DNA of 64,000 nt, taken from NCBI GenBank assembly GCA_029204225.1, contig CM055107.1, positions 45,421,581 through 45,485,580 on the forward strand, given 5' to 3'. Below are positions 1-11,639 of this stretch, piece by piece. Position 1 is the first letter of the stretch; each line of letters opens with the position of its first letter. Below the pieces are notes generated by a model, which did no database searches, was not told the origin of the DNA, and saw only the letters and a program-made list of their open reading frames with translations. Origin of the DNA: Diphasiastrum complanatum (lineage: Eukaryota; Streptophyta; Lycopodiopsida; Lycopodiales; Lycopodiaceae). The translations under genes and the position numbers were made by a program.

Positions 1-884
1 GATAGGCCAAATTGGTCGAGTGCATACAGTCAGGTACATTAGAGCTCCAATCAGATTTCAAAAAGGTATAGTACTCATTTCGAATTCTTCCTGCTCAGTC
101 CTTGGACAGTCTTCTTTCGAAAGTTTTACTCCAAGTGCCATAGGAATTTCCTTTCCTTTGCATTCTAACATTGAATAGTCTGCTGGAAATTTTACAAGCA
201 TAACTATTCGGGGAAATTTTTATAGTTTCTATTGTTTTATTCCTAGCGATTTGTATTTTCTAGGAATTTCTTAGCCTCACCAAGGTCTGTTATTTCGAAC
301 TCTTGTCCTATAAGACCCTTGGTTTCTTTTATCATCTCTAAGTCATTACCAAACATTATAGTGTCATCAACAAATACAACTAAGATTAAGGAAATGTCAC
401 TTTCAGTCTTAATAAAGACATCATTGTCTGAAACTAATCTTCTAAAACCAATAGAGATTAAAAATTCAGACATTCTCTTATGCCAAGCTCTTGCGGCTTG
501 CTTTAACCCATAAATGCACTTCTTCAATTTACAGCACAAATCAGAAAATTCTTGGTTGTGAAAGCCTTCTGGTTGTCTCATATAGATCTCTTCATTGAGA
601 AATCCATGAAGGAATGCAGTCTTGATATCAATATAATGGACAAATAAAGAATGTGAAACAGCTAAAGCAAATAGGAGGCGAATGGTAGACTGTTTTACCA
701 TAGAGGAAAATGTCTCTTGGTAGTCTACTCCATATTTCTGATAATTCCCCTTGGCTACCAACCTGGCCTTGTATTGCTCAGTACTCCCATCCAGTTTCAG
801 CTTTAGTTTGTAGACCCATTTGCAGTCCACAATCTTTCTTCCTTCTCGTGGTTGCTCCAGTGTCCACGCTTCATTTTTATGCAT
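1..884 (-). pseudogene. Copia reverse transcriptase, 3' part of pol (broken, runs off left edge)
   Basis: Reverse transcriptase of a Ty1/copia retrotransposon. Reading the minus strand, 884-243 encodes the RT core: WVYKLKLKLDGS, the KARLVAKGN block, IDIKTAFLHG and the catalytic VFVDD box (copia consensus YVDD). It stops at 243, but the same coding sense continues in another frame to position 1 (GALMYLTVCTRP, the usual block between RT and RNase H), so a frameshift lies near 240. RNase H and the 3' LTR must be beyond the left edge. Upstream (885-1053) the link to integrase is also out of frame. It belongs with the gag, protease and integrase pieces up to 3123 and the primer site at 3424-3434. 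This is a dead copy; family assignment is firm, lineage is not. Confidence 0.9.
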
Positions 885-1053
885 TGAGTCAATTTTCTCC
901 TATATTGCCTTCCTCCATTCTTCTGATTCCTGACTTGCAATTGCTTCTGAGTAAGTTTCAGATTTTGTTGTCATGAGACATCGGTTCTCAACGCAGCTGT
1001 TTGCTGCGACTTTCTCAATAGCCTTCTGTCGGATTCTGATAGAGCGTCTTGGC

Positions 1054-1858
1054 TCAACTCTTTGGTTGTTTTAGATTGTACTGGTTGTTATGGGGACTGC
1101 AACTCCTGTCGATCGCTTGTTGATCTTCTTGATCACGTGGCCCTACAGAAGTCTGCTCTCCCTCTTCAGTCCAATCAGAGATGTAAGGATTCAAATCAAA
1201 GAATTGATAACCAGTCTGGTCTGCATCTTTCTGGAATGTCTGCTCATCAAACTTGACATCTCTGCTTACTTGCACCTTATTGGTTTCAGGATCATACAAT
1301 CTGTAGCTAGGTGAATTGATTGCATATCCCACGAATATCATGGGTCTTGATTTTTCATCAAGCTTGGATCTCTTTTCCTGAGGCACATGCATGTATGCCC
1401 TTGCAACCAAACACTCTAATATGCGACAAGCTGGGTTTGTCACCAGTCCAGGCTTCATAGGGTGTGACATCGCTTACAACAGCTGTCATGCTCCTATTCT
1501 ATAGATAGACGACTGTTAGTATAGCTTCTGCCCAAAATTTCTTTGACAGCTTCGCCTGCGCCATCATGCACCTTGCTACTTCCATCAGGGTCCAATTCTT
1601 TCTTTCTGCTACCCCGTTGTTTTGTGGTGTGTAAGGCATAGTGTATTGTCTTTCAATTCCTTCATGCCGGTAGAAGTTCTTGAATTCTGTACTGGTGTAT
1701 TCTCCACCATTATCGGATCTCAGAACTTTGATTTTTCTTCATGTCTATGTTTTAGCTAAACTTTTGAACTGTTTAAAAACTATAAACACATCATACTTTT
1801 TCTTCAAGAAGTAGACAAATGTCATGTGTGTGTAACCATTAATAAATGTAGTGAAGTA
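1054..1858 (-). pseudogene. Copia integrase core and C-terminal part (frameshifted)
   Basis: Integrase of the same minus-strand copia element. 1470-1054 reads as the part after the catalytic core (ARAYMHVPQEKRSKLDEKSR, then FVGYA and SPSYRLYDPE, the usual copia 'GY....GYR.Y.P' block). Between 1471 and 1858 the catalytic region is recognisable only in pieces in shifting frames: a block around the second Asp (LRSDNGGEY-like) near 1700 and the TPQQNGVAERK block near 1600-1640 that holds the catalytic Glu. Several frameshifts separate these pieces, so no functional integrase can be made. Upstream it joins the GAG-pre-integrase segment at 1859. Confidence 0.8.
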
Positions 1859-2317
1859 CTATGATCCGAATATAGATGGAACCTTCATAGGTCCACATAG
1901 ATCGCTATGTATTAGCTCAAGAACCTCCTTCGCCCGTACTCCTTCAAATTTGAATGGTTCATGGTGTTGCTTGCCCTTCAAACATGATTCACACATACTG
2001 ATCTTTCTGTCAGTCACATCCATGCCTTCTGCCATTTTGCTCCTTGACATTCTGTAGAGTGTGCTGATGCTGCAATGGCACATCCTCTTGTGCCACAGTT
2101 CATTCTTGTCTTCTTCATCTAAAGTGACAAGAACCTGATCAGTAGGATTTTGGACACTTGTTCGATACAAGTTGCCTTTTCTTTCAGTTGTCACTAGGAT
2201 CCGGTTGGTATCACAGTCCTTTATGTGACATTCGTTACTATTGAAAGTAACACTTAGTCCCATATCAATGATCTTTGCTACTGACAACTGATCACTTTTC
2301 AGTGTGGGAACATGCAT
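1859..2317 (-). pseudogene. Copia GAG-pre-integrase zinc-binding segment
   Basis: Open 152-codon stretch matching the copia GAG-pre-integrase domain: ELWHKRMCHCS with the two His, then CESCLKGKQ with the two Cys of an HHCC zinc site, followed by VLELIHSDLCGPM, where the Asp of HSD is the first catalytic residue of integrase. It overlaps the end of the gag/protease frame (2299-3123) and was one polyprotein with it before frameshifts. A 50-bp piece of this segment (1890-1939) is repeated inside the LTR at 3645-3694. Confidence 0.85.
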
Positions 2318-3123
2318 CCGTCTAAATCTTTATAGCCAGATGTGGTCTTCATACGTAGATTTCCTATCCCCATGACATGGTGCTTGCTATTGTCTCCCAT
2401 GATGACTTCTTTGTCTCTATTGGAGGTCTTGTAGTCTTTCAGGACTTTCCTTTTGCACGTGATGTGCGAGGTGGCTCCTGAGTCTATGACGATCTTTAGA
2501 TCTAAGTGTGCACTGTGCACATCTCTTGTTGTCATAGCTTGCTCTGGCTCTTTCTCTTGATGAAAAGATTCTGCAATATGTGTCTTGTCTTTGTTTTTGT
2601 TCTTGGGATTAAACCAGCAATCAAATGCTAAATGTCCCTTTTTCTTGCAATGAATGCAAATGTTGTTGAGATTTTTCCAACAATTTTTCTCCAAGTCGCC
2701 TTTCTTCTTGCAGTAGCTGCATACTACGGGTGGCTTTGAACTGCATTCATCTCTTATTGAAGATGTGCTTGGCTTATGCACTCTTCCTTTCTGTTTTCTT
2801 CTAACAATGGATGTTTGGTCCTCGTTGTCTTGAGAGTCAGTATGATCTCTCATGATGACTTCATCCTTCACAGATTTAACAACATCACTGAATGTCATGT
2901 TAGGAGTCCTCATGATTATTGACCTCAGGCTGTAGTAGGGAGATTGTAGAGTTCTTATAAAGTGTAAGAACTGCTGCTCTAGTGGGATCACATGAGTCTG
3001 ATTCGCAGCTGCCAATTGATCGAAGATGGCTTTCATCTTCCCAGCATGTTTGTCTAGATCACTGTCGTCCCACTTCATATTCAGAAGCTGATTGTTGAGA
3101 TGCAAGATCTCTACACTTGTCAT
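2299..3123 (-). pseudogene. Copia Gag C-terminal half with two CCHC knuckles, and protease start
   Basis: 274-codon open frame on the minus strand. The N-terminal part resembles copia Gag (WDDSDLDKHAGKMKAIFDQL). Around residues 135-172 are two zinc knuckles in series (CSYCKKKGDLEKNC, with Asp at the His position, and CIHCKKKGHLAFDC, a standard CX2CX4HX4C). The aspartic protease follows with IDSGATSHIT (catalytic DSG). The normal Gag N-terminus lies upstream in 3124-3420 but is broken; a region there still reads like Gag in another frame. Role in an intact element: capsid formation, RNA packaging and polyprotein cleavage. Confidence 0.88.
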
Positions 3124-3423
3124 TTGCTCATGTTTGGCCTGTAGTCTTTCTCACATTTCGTGGCTAGTCTCACAGTCCACGGTGGTCATTATGGTGTCTT
3201 CTGCAAGTGAACAGAGTGATGAGCGCCATTGCTCTATCGTTCTTCTTTCTCCATTCAACTGGATTTTGTTGTGGTTTGACTTCTCTTCCATCCAGTACGC
3301 TCCATAGGCCTTCTCCTCTGAGTAGCATCTTCATCTTGTGTTTCTAGACATCGTAGTTGCTGTCATCGAATACACTCACAACTATTTGTTGTAGGTTAGT
3401 TGTCATTTGATAGTATGCAGTTT

Positions 3424-3434
3424 TCTGATACCAC
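3424..3434 (-). other. Primer-binding site (initiator Met tRNA type)
   Basis: On the minus strand the sequence reads CA-G-TGGTATCAG, the usual copia primer site complementary to initiator tRNA-Met, next to the end of an LTR that begins (plus coordinates) with TGAAGTG at 3435. It sets the 5' side of the first copia element. Confidence 0.75.
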
Positions 3435-4200
3435 TGAAGTGAAACTGATTGTTTCGGTCTCAACTGCAGCTAACAATTTTTAGGATGTGGAAGCATGCAT
3501 TGTTGTGTTCTTTTTTAAAAGCAAAAAATGCGAAATATGCAAAGTATGCAAAACTTAGTGTATTTTACGCATCTAAGCACATTTTTGCAATTGTAGCATT
3601 TTTTGGGAAAGCGAAGAAAAAAACTTAGATCAACCGACAGTCGGTTCACATAGATCGCTATGTATTAGCTCAAGAACCTCCTTCGCCCGTACATCCAAGT
3701 GCACATTTTTTTGTGCACTTGGGCACGTTTTTAACTGTACTGGAAAAAATGCAAAAATGTCGAAGAGAGAGAATGCGAAATCTACGAAAAATGCAAAAAA
3801 TCCGACAAAACTTTCTACGCTAAGTTTTTGCACATCACAAATCTACAGCTAACTTTTGATTGCCAAGTCAATATGATCCATTCATCAGAACAACAGTGTA
3901 CACATAAACAATACTATCATTCATGCATACACAACAGGAAAACTAATAGGAAGATCTATTGCTTATCAGTGTGATAGCTTTTGTTTTCTATTCTATAGCT
4001 GTATCAGCTTCACTTCTATCTCACTCTCTCCTACTCTCTCTCTCTCTCTGATGCTATGCGTTGTGTTTGCACAGACTTATATTCTATCTTTACCTCTTCT
4101 TCTAAGCTTTTCTTGTAAAACTAATAGCTGCGTTTTAGCACCTGATTAGTTACGATTATCTGATTCTATTGTACTTGTGGATTGCACTTGCGGCCGCCTT
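3435..4200 (-). repeat. 5' LTR of the first copia element (outer end uncertain)
   Basis: Noncoding sequence starting TGAAGTG directly beside the primer site. It contains many A/T-flanked GCAAAAAATGCG-like motifs (3510-3610, 3700-3830) and a CT microsatellite near 4031-4050. The partner LTR lies outside the window, so the outer end cannot be fixed; about 4200 is a guess. A composite insertion of copied sequence sits at 3622-3694. Confidence 0.5.
3622..3694. repeat. Filler sequence built from two local copies
   Basis: 3622-3648 matches 6280-6306 over 27 bp with one mismatch, and 3645-3694 matches 1890-1939 (integrase region of the same element) over 50 bp with one mismatch. The two copies overlap at CGGTT. 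Such patchwork is typical of templated filler at a repaired break. It also creates a small open frame (3630-3833, minus) ending in copied integrase residues, which is not a gene. Confidence 0.8.
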
Positions 4201-4255
4201 TGCAAGATCTGATTCATCCCACGTGGAGGTATTTAGGGATGAAGAAAAGTGAAGT

Positions 4256-4958
4256 TCATTTTTCAACAGATCTATCAGCTATTCGTTGTTCGGTAATCTC
4301 CTCAACGGGACGTTCTTTTCTTCGTTCTTTTGTATTTTCTTGGTGGTTATCGAAATGATGATCCTCATCATCTGACTCTTCGTCCTCTTCCCTCATTGCA
4401 TCTAACATGGCTTGCTTCAGTTGACAACAATCATCAACAGGTTTAAGCTCACATCGAATTCTTTTTAGAAGACTATGAACCAAGTGATTAACATTTCAGT
4501 CAATCCTTCTTGACATTGACCGCGTAGACATTTTAATCGTTCAATATAGTCCCTTACTTTTTCTTTTTCTCTCATTTTGATTTGGCTTATTCACACAAAA
4601 GGACTATTTGATAGTCTATCATGTTTGAATTGTTTTATGAAAGCTTCTTTCAATACTTCCCAATCATTACGTTCATCTCGATTGAGATTAAAAAACCAAT
4701 CTCGAACGCCACCTAGCAAGGTCATAGAGAAGAGTTGAGCCATGCTTTCATGTGAAGAATCTCCATAAACTTCACAGGCATTCTCAAAGATTTGGATAAA
4801 CTGATGAGGGTCCATTCTACCATCAAATTTGGGTAGATCCAATTTGGGAGTCCTTCGTTCAAACGCAGGTGATCTTCGTCTAGGAGATAATCTAATAGGA
4901 CCATCATCATGTCTTCCAGCATAGTGATTATCTTTATTTCTTGGATCATGTATGACAA
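4256..4958 (-). pseudogene. Retrotransposon Gag remnant (Ty3/gypsy-type capsid domain)
   Basis: Two overlapping open frames. 4842-4591 carries a Retrotrans_gag-like capsid domain: LPKFDGRMDPHQFIQIFENA, then GGVRDWFFNLNRDERNDWE and LKEAFIKQFK, the 'A..W..L....I..W..L...F...F' pattern. 4483-4256 continues in another frame with an acidic stretch (MREEDEESDDED). No protease or polymerase follows. The neighbouring remnant at 6600-7497 has the same domain order and related sequence, so both come from one family, possibly a Gag-only, non-autonomous type. On the minus strand the LTR-like region 5290-6240 lies upstream. Confidence 0.75.
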
Positions 4959-5289
4959 ATTTTAATTGTGGTCTTGGCCGCTGAATTGATTCAGGCTGTT
5001 CATTTAGAAGGCGCGGATCAAAGAGATACCGTTATTCTAAATTATCAGTATCCATGGTAAGTAAGAAGTAGTATGATAATACTACTTGCCTACCGTTCCC
5101 TCAGAGAGAGTATTTGGGAAAAAGTGTTGGAAAAAGGTGAAAAAAAGTATCGGATAATGTGGGTTGTGAAAAGTGGAGTGTGAATCTAGTGGGTTGTGAA
5201 GTAGTCGGTTAATTGAAAAAAATGTGTTGCACAAACCAAAAATGATTAGAATGGAAAGCAAAAGAAATACAATTATGTAGATGGAAGCA

Positions 5290-6240
5290 AGGCGGCAACG
5301 ATACCAAATGTTGGCAGAAATATACTCCACTCCATATCCCGCCAACTGTTGAATACAAAGTTGTAATTGTACACACCTGGTTAATCAATATTTTGGATTT
5401 ACCGAAGACTCTATTCACTCACAAGCTACTGCTTAGAATCTACATTTCCAAATCAATCTTTCATTCACTCAAACTCAATCAACTGAAAGAATAGCTAATC
5501 CTAATACACTTCACATTCAACCGCACCTCCGTAAAACATGAAACATGGCAATCAAAATTGACAACTCATTCTAAGCATCCAGCTTTGTAACTCTAGCCTA
5601 TCATCACGAGTAATTCACATAAGTTCTACCTGCTTGACATTCATCAATGTATTACTACAATTACAAACAACAAATCTATAGTTTCAGTACTACAATCTTA
5701 TACAATAGATAAACTCCAATTCTCACTTGCAACACTCCTTGAATATTTTGGAAACTTCACAAACACTCATCCCAAATATGAACAACAAATGGTGCACAAA
5801 TCTAATAAGAAGTATTCCAAAGGTTCTCATTCCAATTAGAATCATTCTTACAATTCTATGCATCAATACACATCACATCTTCAACTCTGCTCAACACTAG
5901 TTTGATCATCAATACAACCAATCGGCTATCCTTCTCTGGATCGCTCAATATGGATCTTGACAAATCTCCAGCTCTACGCTCTCTTCACACTACTCAATTT
6001 CTCCGTGACCTTTCCTCCGTCCTCAACTATCAACAATAGAGGTCCCCTCCTCTCTTCATCAGTTTCACTTTTCTCTCTTCTCTCTTCCTAGCTCTTTTTT
6101 TTTTGCCCACCATTCAGTTTCTTGGATGTCGCTTTCTACAACCGGGTACAACTGAATGTGGTTTTTTTAACTCGAATATCTCTCAACTAACTAATTTGTC
6201 CTCAACTCATGGTCTTACACAACAAGATGCCATGGTTGGG
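5290..6240 (-). repeat. Probable LTR and primer-site region of the first gag remnant
   Basis: Reading the minus strand, CCAACA at about 5309-5314 is followed by TTTGGTATCGTTGCCG, which resembles plant LTR-element primer sites of the TGGYRYCGTTGCCG type. The sequence at higher coordinates would be the LTR; its far end is not defined. No coding capacity is seen. Its last third (6060-6240) is pyrimidine-rich. Confidence 0.4.
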
Positions 6241-6599
6241 TCATTAAGTTACATGTCTAGTTACTTTTAAGAACAACAGAAAACTTAGATCAACCGGCAG
6301 TCGGTTAACCCTGATATTGGTAGATAATCTACCAACAAGCAACAGATCAACGACATATGGCTCGTCCGAATCATACAATTGTTGTTGCTCAAGTTGGGGT
6401 GGTAGCTTGTGCTTTGATGCTATTAAGATTACATGGGCCACTTGTTTGTTAGCTGGCCTTGGTGGTGCAGATTAAGCCATGTATTGCTGATTCATTGGTG
6501 TTTCAAACCGTGGTGTCGCATTTGGTGCCCCTTGGTGATAAGGATAAGAGGTCTGGTACTGAATCCTCTTTTGTTGTATAATCCTGGGGTTGAATGGGC

Positions 6600-7497
6600 A
6601 AAACGTTGTTGCGTGTGATGACACATTGCACAAGTGGCAATACCGTTGTGTCAGTTTGAGATTCTATTTCAAAACTGGACACTCGTTGGCGGTATGGTTA
6701 TGGATACAAACTAGACACCATACATTCTCCCTTCGAGGATATTGTAGCTGGTTCTGATTAGGAACATTAGAATACGATGGTACAGAACCTTGTAAAGCCT
6801 TAAGTTTTTTATCAAACTGGGCCGTTAGTTGTTCCATCTACTATTTGTGTAGATTTGTCATTTGTTCCATTAGCAAATCTCTTGAAATACCGAAAGCATT
6901 GGAGGTTGATGTTATTGAGGGGTCAGATGATGGGCTGTTGGATAGGATTCATCATCTGAGCCTTTATCATCTTCTATAATAGCATCTTCCATGGCTTCCT
7001 GCAACGTGCAATACTGCTCCCGACATTTGAGTTCTCTTCTTATGCTTCATGGTAACTAATCCTTCAAGGAACCACATAATCACCACATGATCATGAGTCA
7101 GGGCTATGTTCCATTCGGATCGTAGATAACCCATTCGATATAATCTCAGACCCTTTCTTGCTTTCCCATCTTGACTTTGCTTAACAGGAGAAATGGATCT
7201 TCCAAGAACTTTCTTGGTTTAAAGCACGTAATAAGAGCCACTTATGCCTTCCCAAATAGAATTTTCTTTGGCCGATTGGTTGAAGAACCATTCTTGGGCT
7301 GCAGCTACTAGTGACATTGAAAATAGGTTCAATTTTTCCTCTGGGGTCTGTTCGCCATAGATCTCGCATGCTTGTTTGTGGATCTGGAGGAACCTCATCG
7401 GATCTCTTGATCCTTCATATTTTGGCATTTCAAGGTGAGGTGCCCTCCGAACTGCTTGCAAGGGTATGATAGGTACGGGTTGACCCATTGGATCCAT
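6600..7497 (-). pseudogene. Second Gag remnant with capsid domain and two zinc knuckles
   Basis: 7497-7219 encodes a capsid domain related to that at 4591-4842 (MPKYEGSRDPMRFLQIHKQA, then FSMSLVAAAQEWFFNQ). Further down, in other frames, is RRELKCREQYCTLQEAMEDA with an acidic SDDE block (about 7040-6920), then two zinc knuckles: CHLCNVSSHATTFC (about 6640-6600), a regular CX2CX4HX4C, and CLVCIHNHTANEC (about 6720-6680), one residue short between the second Cys and the His. The knuckle near 6700 is read first. Frames change at least twice, so this is decayed. No polymerase is seen. Confidence 0.7.
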
Positions 7498-7599
7498 TGA
7501 TGTTGGTCCTACTTGTGCTTCAATCTACGCGACTGCAACTCTTGGGAGGTTTGGTGCTTAATTTCCAACTCTTCTTGCTACTAATTGTCCTGATATCAG

Positions 7600-9750
7600 A
7601 TTCATTCATCAAGGAAGTCCAAGGTTGCTATATGTTGATGGATATGTGAAAAGAAATCTGGATATGTGAAGATCTAATTAGTTTCAAGGGCTATCAGTGT
7701 GATTTTGGTCTCTTTTCAGTGGTTTTTTCCTTGATTTCTCTCTACTCCTTGCTCTAATTGGCCTGATATTTTCACAATAGACATATCTGAGGCAGATCTT
7801 ACACTTGATCCTATCTGCAAGAGTTACTCATGTGAGGGTTGGCTGTGTGAGAGTTCTTTCAACTATTTCTCAAACAAAAACTCTGATTTCTCAAGATCTA
7901 CTAGGAAGTAAGTCTTGCATGCTTTACTGGAGCTGGATCTGATGTGGATTTGAATCTATGAAAAGTGGTGAGGGTTAACTCTCACAGATCTGGAATTTAT
8001 TGATGTATGATGATGTTTTTGACCACTTTTTGGCTTATAAATCAATCAATACTTCAAACTAACTCTCGCAAACTTGATCACTGAACAAATTTAGCATCTT
8101 ATACATTTGTCAAGGATAAAGCATGACAACAGGGTATTATTGGATCAGTGTCTTTATGATTGGACAACACCCAAACCATTGCTATATTGAGAGAGCTTTC
8201 CACATTTTTGAGCAAACTTTTGTGGTAAGTTTCAAAATGGGAAACCTGTAGCTCAACAATTCTTAGGAGTGATACAAGCTTCTATATTGTTGTGCATTCT
8301 GCCTCATACTACAAGGTGATCGCACACATCTAAAAAGATTTAAAAAAAAATGGAACAAAAAGTTCAAGATTTATTGGTTTGAGCCACATCTGAGGTCTGA
8401 GCAATCTACAACTAATTTGAATTGTCTTGTATCATTGATTCGACATGCTAGATTAGCAAGCATACAAGGTAAAATGTTAGCTTTTTGCTATCTCAACAAT
8501 TGCTCTAAAATTTTCAAATCCACATTAAAGCTTAATGTGCAAGCTTTTTTTTTTTTTTTTTAACTATAAGAGTTTTAAACTATTGTGCAAAAGCCTCACT
8601 ATCCAAAGTTGGCTCCTAAAGTGTATGATAGTGAGATTCTATTTACGATAATGAATTTGTCTCATACAAGACAGAATGTAGAGAAATTCAATTTTTTTTT
8701 TTGCATTAAAGTATACCAACCAATTGGCAACAAAATGTTCACCCTCATACTTGATAATGATTATCAATAAGTTTTCATGAAATTCAAGCAATATTTCATT
8801 AGCACTACCAATAAGTAGAAATAAGATTCAAGGGTATACTACTTCTTCGAAAATCACACTCACCTCTAAGCTTTACCAACTTAAAGTGCCCACTAGTGAG
8901 ACATAAAGAGTGGCGTTTGTGAACAATTGCATGCCCTCTCTTTCATGCCTTGGACATCAAGTCTCCTACCATGGTATTTGGAATGTTCACAGTCTTTCAA
9001 ATTTGTGGAAGATTAAGCACCCATTAACACTACAAAATTTTGGAAGTTTTTTGTCCACTCTAGTCTTTTCTTTATCTTAATATGCAAATGTCCTACTTAG
9101 AGATTGTTACTACGTGTAGCTTTGTTCTATTAGTTACAATCATGATGTTGACTTACACGAGCACTTTGTTTGTAGCTCCAAATGGATTTAGATCTCTCCT
9201 TCGAGATATGTTCTCCCTCTTTGGTTTTGGATTCAATATTCTGTTTATGGTCTGTTATGAACTCTAAATGTCATGTTCAAAAATGAGATCGTGGCTCCGT
9301 GAGACAATATGGCTATGAAAGCACTTGTTTTGCTCTATAGTGTAAATATGTGTGTAAGGGAAGCGTGGCTGATGGTTTGAAAAGAAAATTCATAATCTTG
9401 CACATGGTTTCACTGTGCTCCAAGCACAACACATAAAAACTTGAGCCCTAGATAGCATTATTTTGCATTTTCTAGGGCTTGTCAGGCTTTTTAGTTGTCA
9501 ATGCATTTTATAAAATCAACATGAAATGATGCATAATCTATAAGAGTCAATGCCTTCTTTTCTCACAAAGAAAGGTGTCATCATGTAGTACTTACATGTT
9601 ACCATTATTCATAGCTGAAATAAATTGTGGGGAATGAACAAGTGAAAACCCCTTTTCCCATACCTCTATGATTCAAAGTTGAAACATTGTCCTTGGTGAG
9701 GTATCTCCTTCCCATTTTTCTTTTTCTTGGGAGACCAACCAAACCAAGGG
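7600..9750. other. A+T-rich DNA with no gene seen
   Basis: Only short unconvincing open frames (60-70 codons, low complexity). Poly(T/A) runs lie near 8343-8350, 8548-8565 and 8693-8703. On the minus strand a weak primer-site-like TGATATCAGGAC occurs near 7590, next to the second gag remnant; I would not rely on it. Confidence 0.6.
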
Positions 9751-10890
9751 GTCAAAAAAGTACAGCAGAGTGTCGTGTTGTGCTGCAAAGTGACAAGGAA
9801 AAACTAATGGGATTGGGCATTAGGGAAGAAAGCCCAAGGGCCAAGATTAATTTGCATTGAATTTTTGGGGATCTTGACAGGAAAAAGAGACGGGCCCCAT
9901 ACTCCAGAGTCCTGACTCCTGAGTACTGAATCGATGCGCACGTCCGGGTCAACTACAGGGGGGAGGCATTTTCTTTTATGAAGAAAATTGGACGCAGCCG
10001 AAACCGCCTACGCCAGTCTCCCAATTTCGCACACCGCAGCTGCCATGCCAGCATATAAGCTAAAAATAATAATTTAATTTCTAATTCCATTATTTTGTTG
10101 CTCATTATTTTTGGCTGCAAGAGTTTCGTAGCTACTAGCGACTGCAGCAGGAGGGGTTGTCCGGTGCAGCTTCCCTCGGGAGGGGGCCGGCGAAGGCCTC
10201 GAATTTGCAAATGCAAGGATGGATCATGCATGTCACATTGTCAAAGGGTTGTTGAAAGGTTAAACAATAGAAAAGTGTTTACCTTTTACCTGGTCCTGAA
10301 AGGCAGCTTCTGAAATTAGCTTGAACTTTGAAAGATTTATCTAGAAAATGAAATCTCAGCTGAGACCCATAATTTTAAAAATCTGCTTCCCAAGTACAAT
10401 AATGTTATTATCTAGAACGCTAAAATTTAGTACAGTCTCATTTTGAGAGGTCGGTTGATGGAAAAGTCGAACAAGTTCTTCAGTGAGAAAAAGCGCCTGG
10501 AGGCTGGAACTAGTCCCCTCTCCACGAAAACCTGAGTCCTAAATTGCAATAGAGGAGTTATTTATTGATAATCACATGATACGTGACTGTTTCCTCTCAA
10601 ACCCGGGTCGGCCGTCCCGGATGCAGAAGAATAATGTATGTCCATAAAATCCTTCATTGTGCGCCCTTTGGGCTCCAGCCTCTGCTCATGGCCCCGAACT
10701 TTGGATAATGCTTGGAGAATACTTTGTTTACTTGACCTGAAACTTCATACTTTAGTTTTAGCAATTCAATCTATATTGTACATCACATTATGTTGAAAAG
10801 TTTCTTATTCTAATAGGAGTTTGATGGGTGAGAATCACAATGAGGGCTATGCCTTGGAAAGGCGTGAGTTTCTTGTTCTAATAGGAGTTT
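9751..10890. other. Mixed sequence with a G+C-richer patch, no gene seen
   Basis: 9900-10220 is more G+C-rich than its surroundings and has overlapping short open frames on both strands (9953-10231 minus, 10095-10313 plus) without recognisable motifs. A phrase 'CTAATAGGAGTTTGA' recurs at about 10812, 10878 and in part at 11068. Confidence 0.5.
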
Positions 10891-10897
10891 GAAAGGG

Positions 10898-11060
10898 GGC
10901 TCTCATTAGAGAGTGCACCGTGTGCTGCATAGGTCCCACACCATCCAAGGGGGCAAAAAAAATTTTTTTCCTTAGCCCCATTCATCACCATTGGATGGAG
11001 TGGGGCCAGCACTGCAGGTGTCACGTGCCCATGAGGTGCCCATGCAGTGCACTCCTTAAG
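10898..11060. repeat. Imperfect foldback (MITE-like)
   Basis: GGTCCCACACCATCCAAGG (about 10931-10949) is mirrored by CCATTGGATGGAGTGGGGCC (about 10990-11009), and GAGTGCAC near 10911 is mirrored by GTGCACTC near 11046-11053. The centre is an A/T run. This fits a small foldback element; no target duplication was established. Confidence 0.45.
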
Positions 11061-11177
11061 TATTCTAGAGTTTGATGGGTGAGAATCAACATAAGGGGGG
11101 CTTTGACTACGAAGGGAAGGGTGTCGGCCTGAGGCCAAAAGGGCTTGAGGAAGGGACCTTTTGCAACTTAATTTTTT

Positions 11178-11621
11178 GTTTTGATTTTTGTTTTGTTAAT
11201 TTTTTTCACACACACCTTCTTGGCAGAAGGTGTGTGTAAAACAAGGTAAATTTTTTTACATGCAACTTCTAGCAACAAGAAGTTGAAGGTAAAAAACTCT
11301 TTGCCATCTTTGTCCCACAGATTCTACTGTGGAAGGCTGAAGCCATCACCATTTTTTTTGTCAAAGAGTTGAAAATGATATTTTTTTTTTTTTTTTTTTT
11401 GTTTTGATTTTTGTTTTGTTAATTTTTTTCACACACACCTTCTTGGCAGAAGGTGTGTGTAAAACAAGGTAAATTTTTTTTACATGCAACTTCTAGCAAC
11501 AAGAAGTTGAAGGTAAAAAACTCTTTGCCATCTTTGTCCCACAGATTCTACTGTGGAAGGCTGAAGCCATCACCATTTTTTTTTTTTTTTTTTTTTTTTG
11601 TCAAAGAGTTGAAAATGATAT
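11178..11621. repeat. Tandem duplication, two copies of about 223 bp with internal hairpins
   Basis: Copy 1 is about 11178-11400 and copy 2 about 11401-11621; they are nearly identical apart from the length of poly(T) tracts. Each copy has two clear stem-loops: CACACACCTTCT..AGAAGGTGTGTG and CAACTTCT..AGAAGTTG, plus a shorter CACAG..CTGTG. No coding capacity. Confidence 0.85.
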
Positions 11622-11639
11622 TACATACATGAGTTATTC

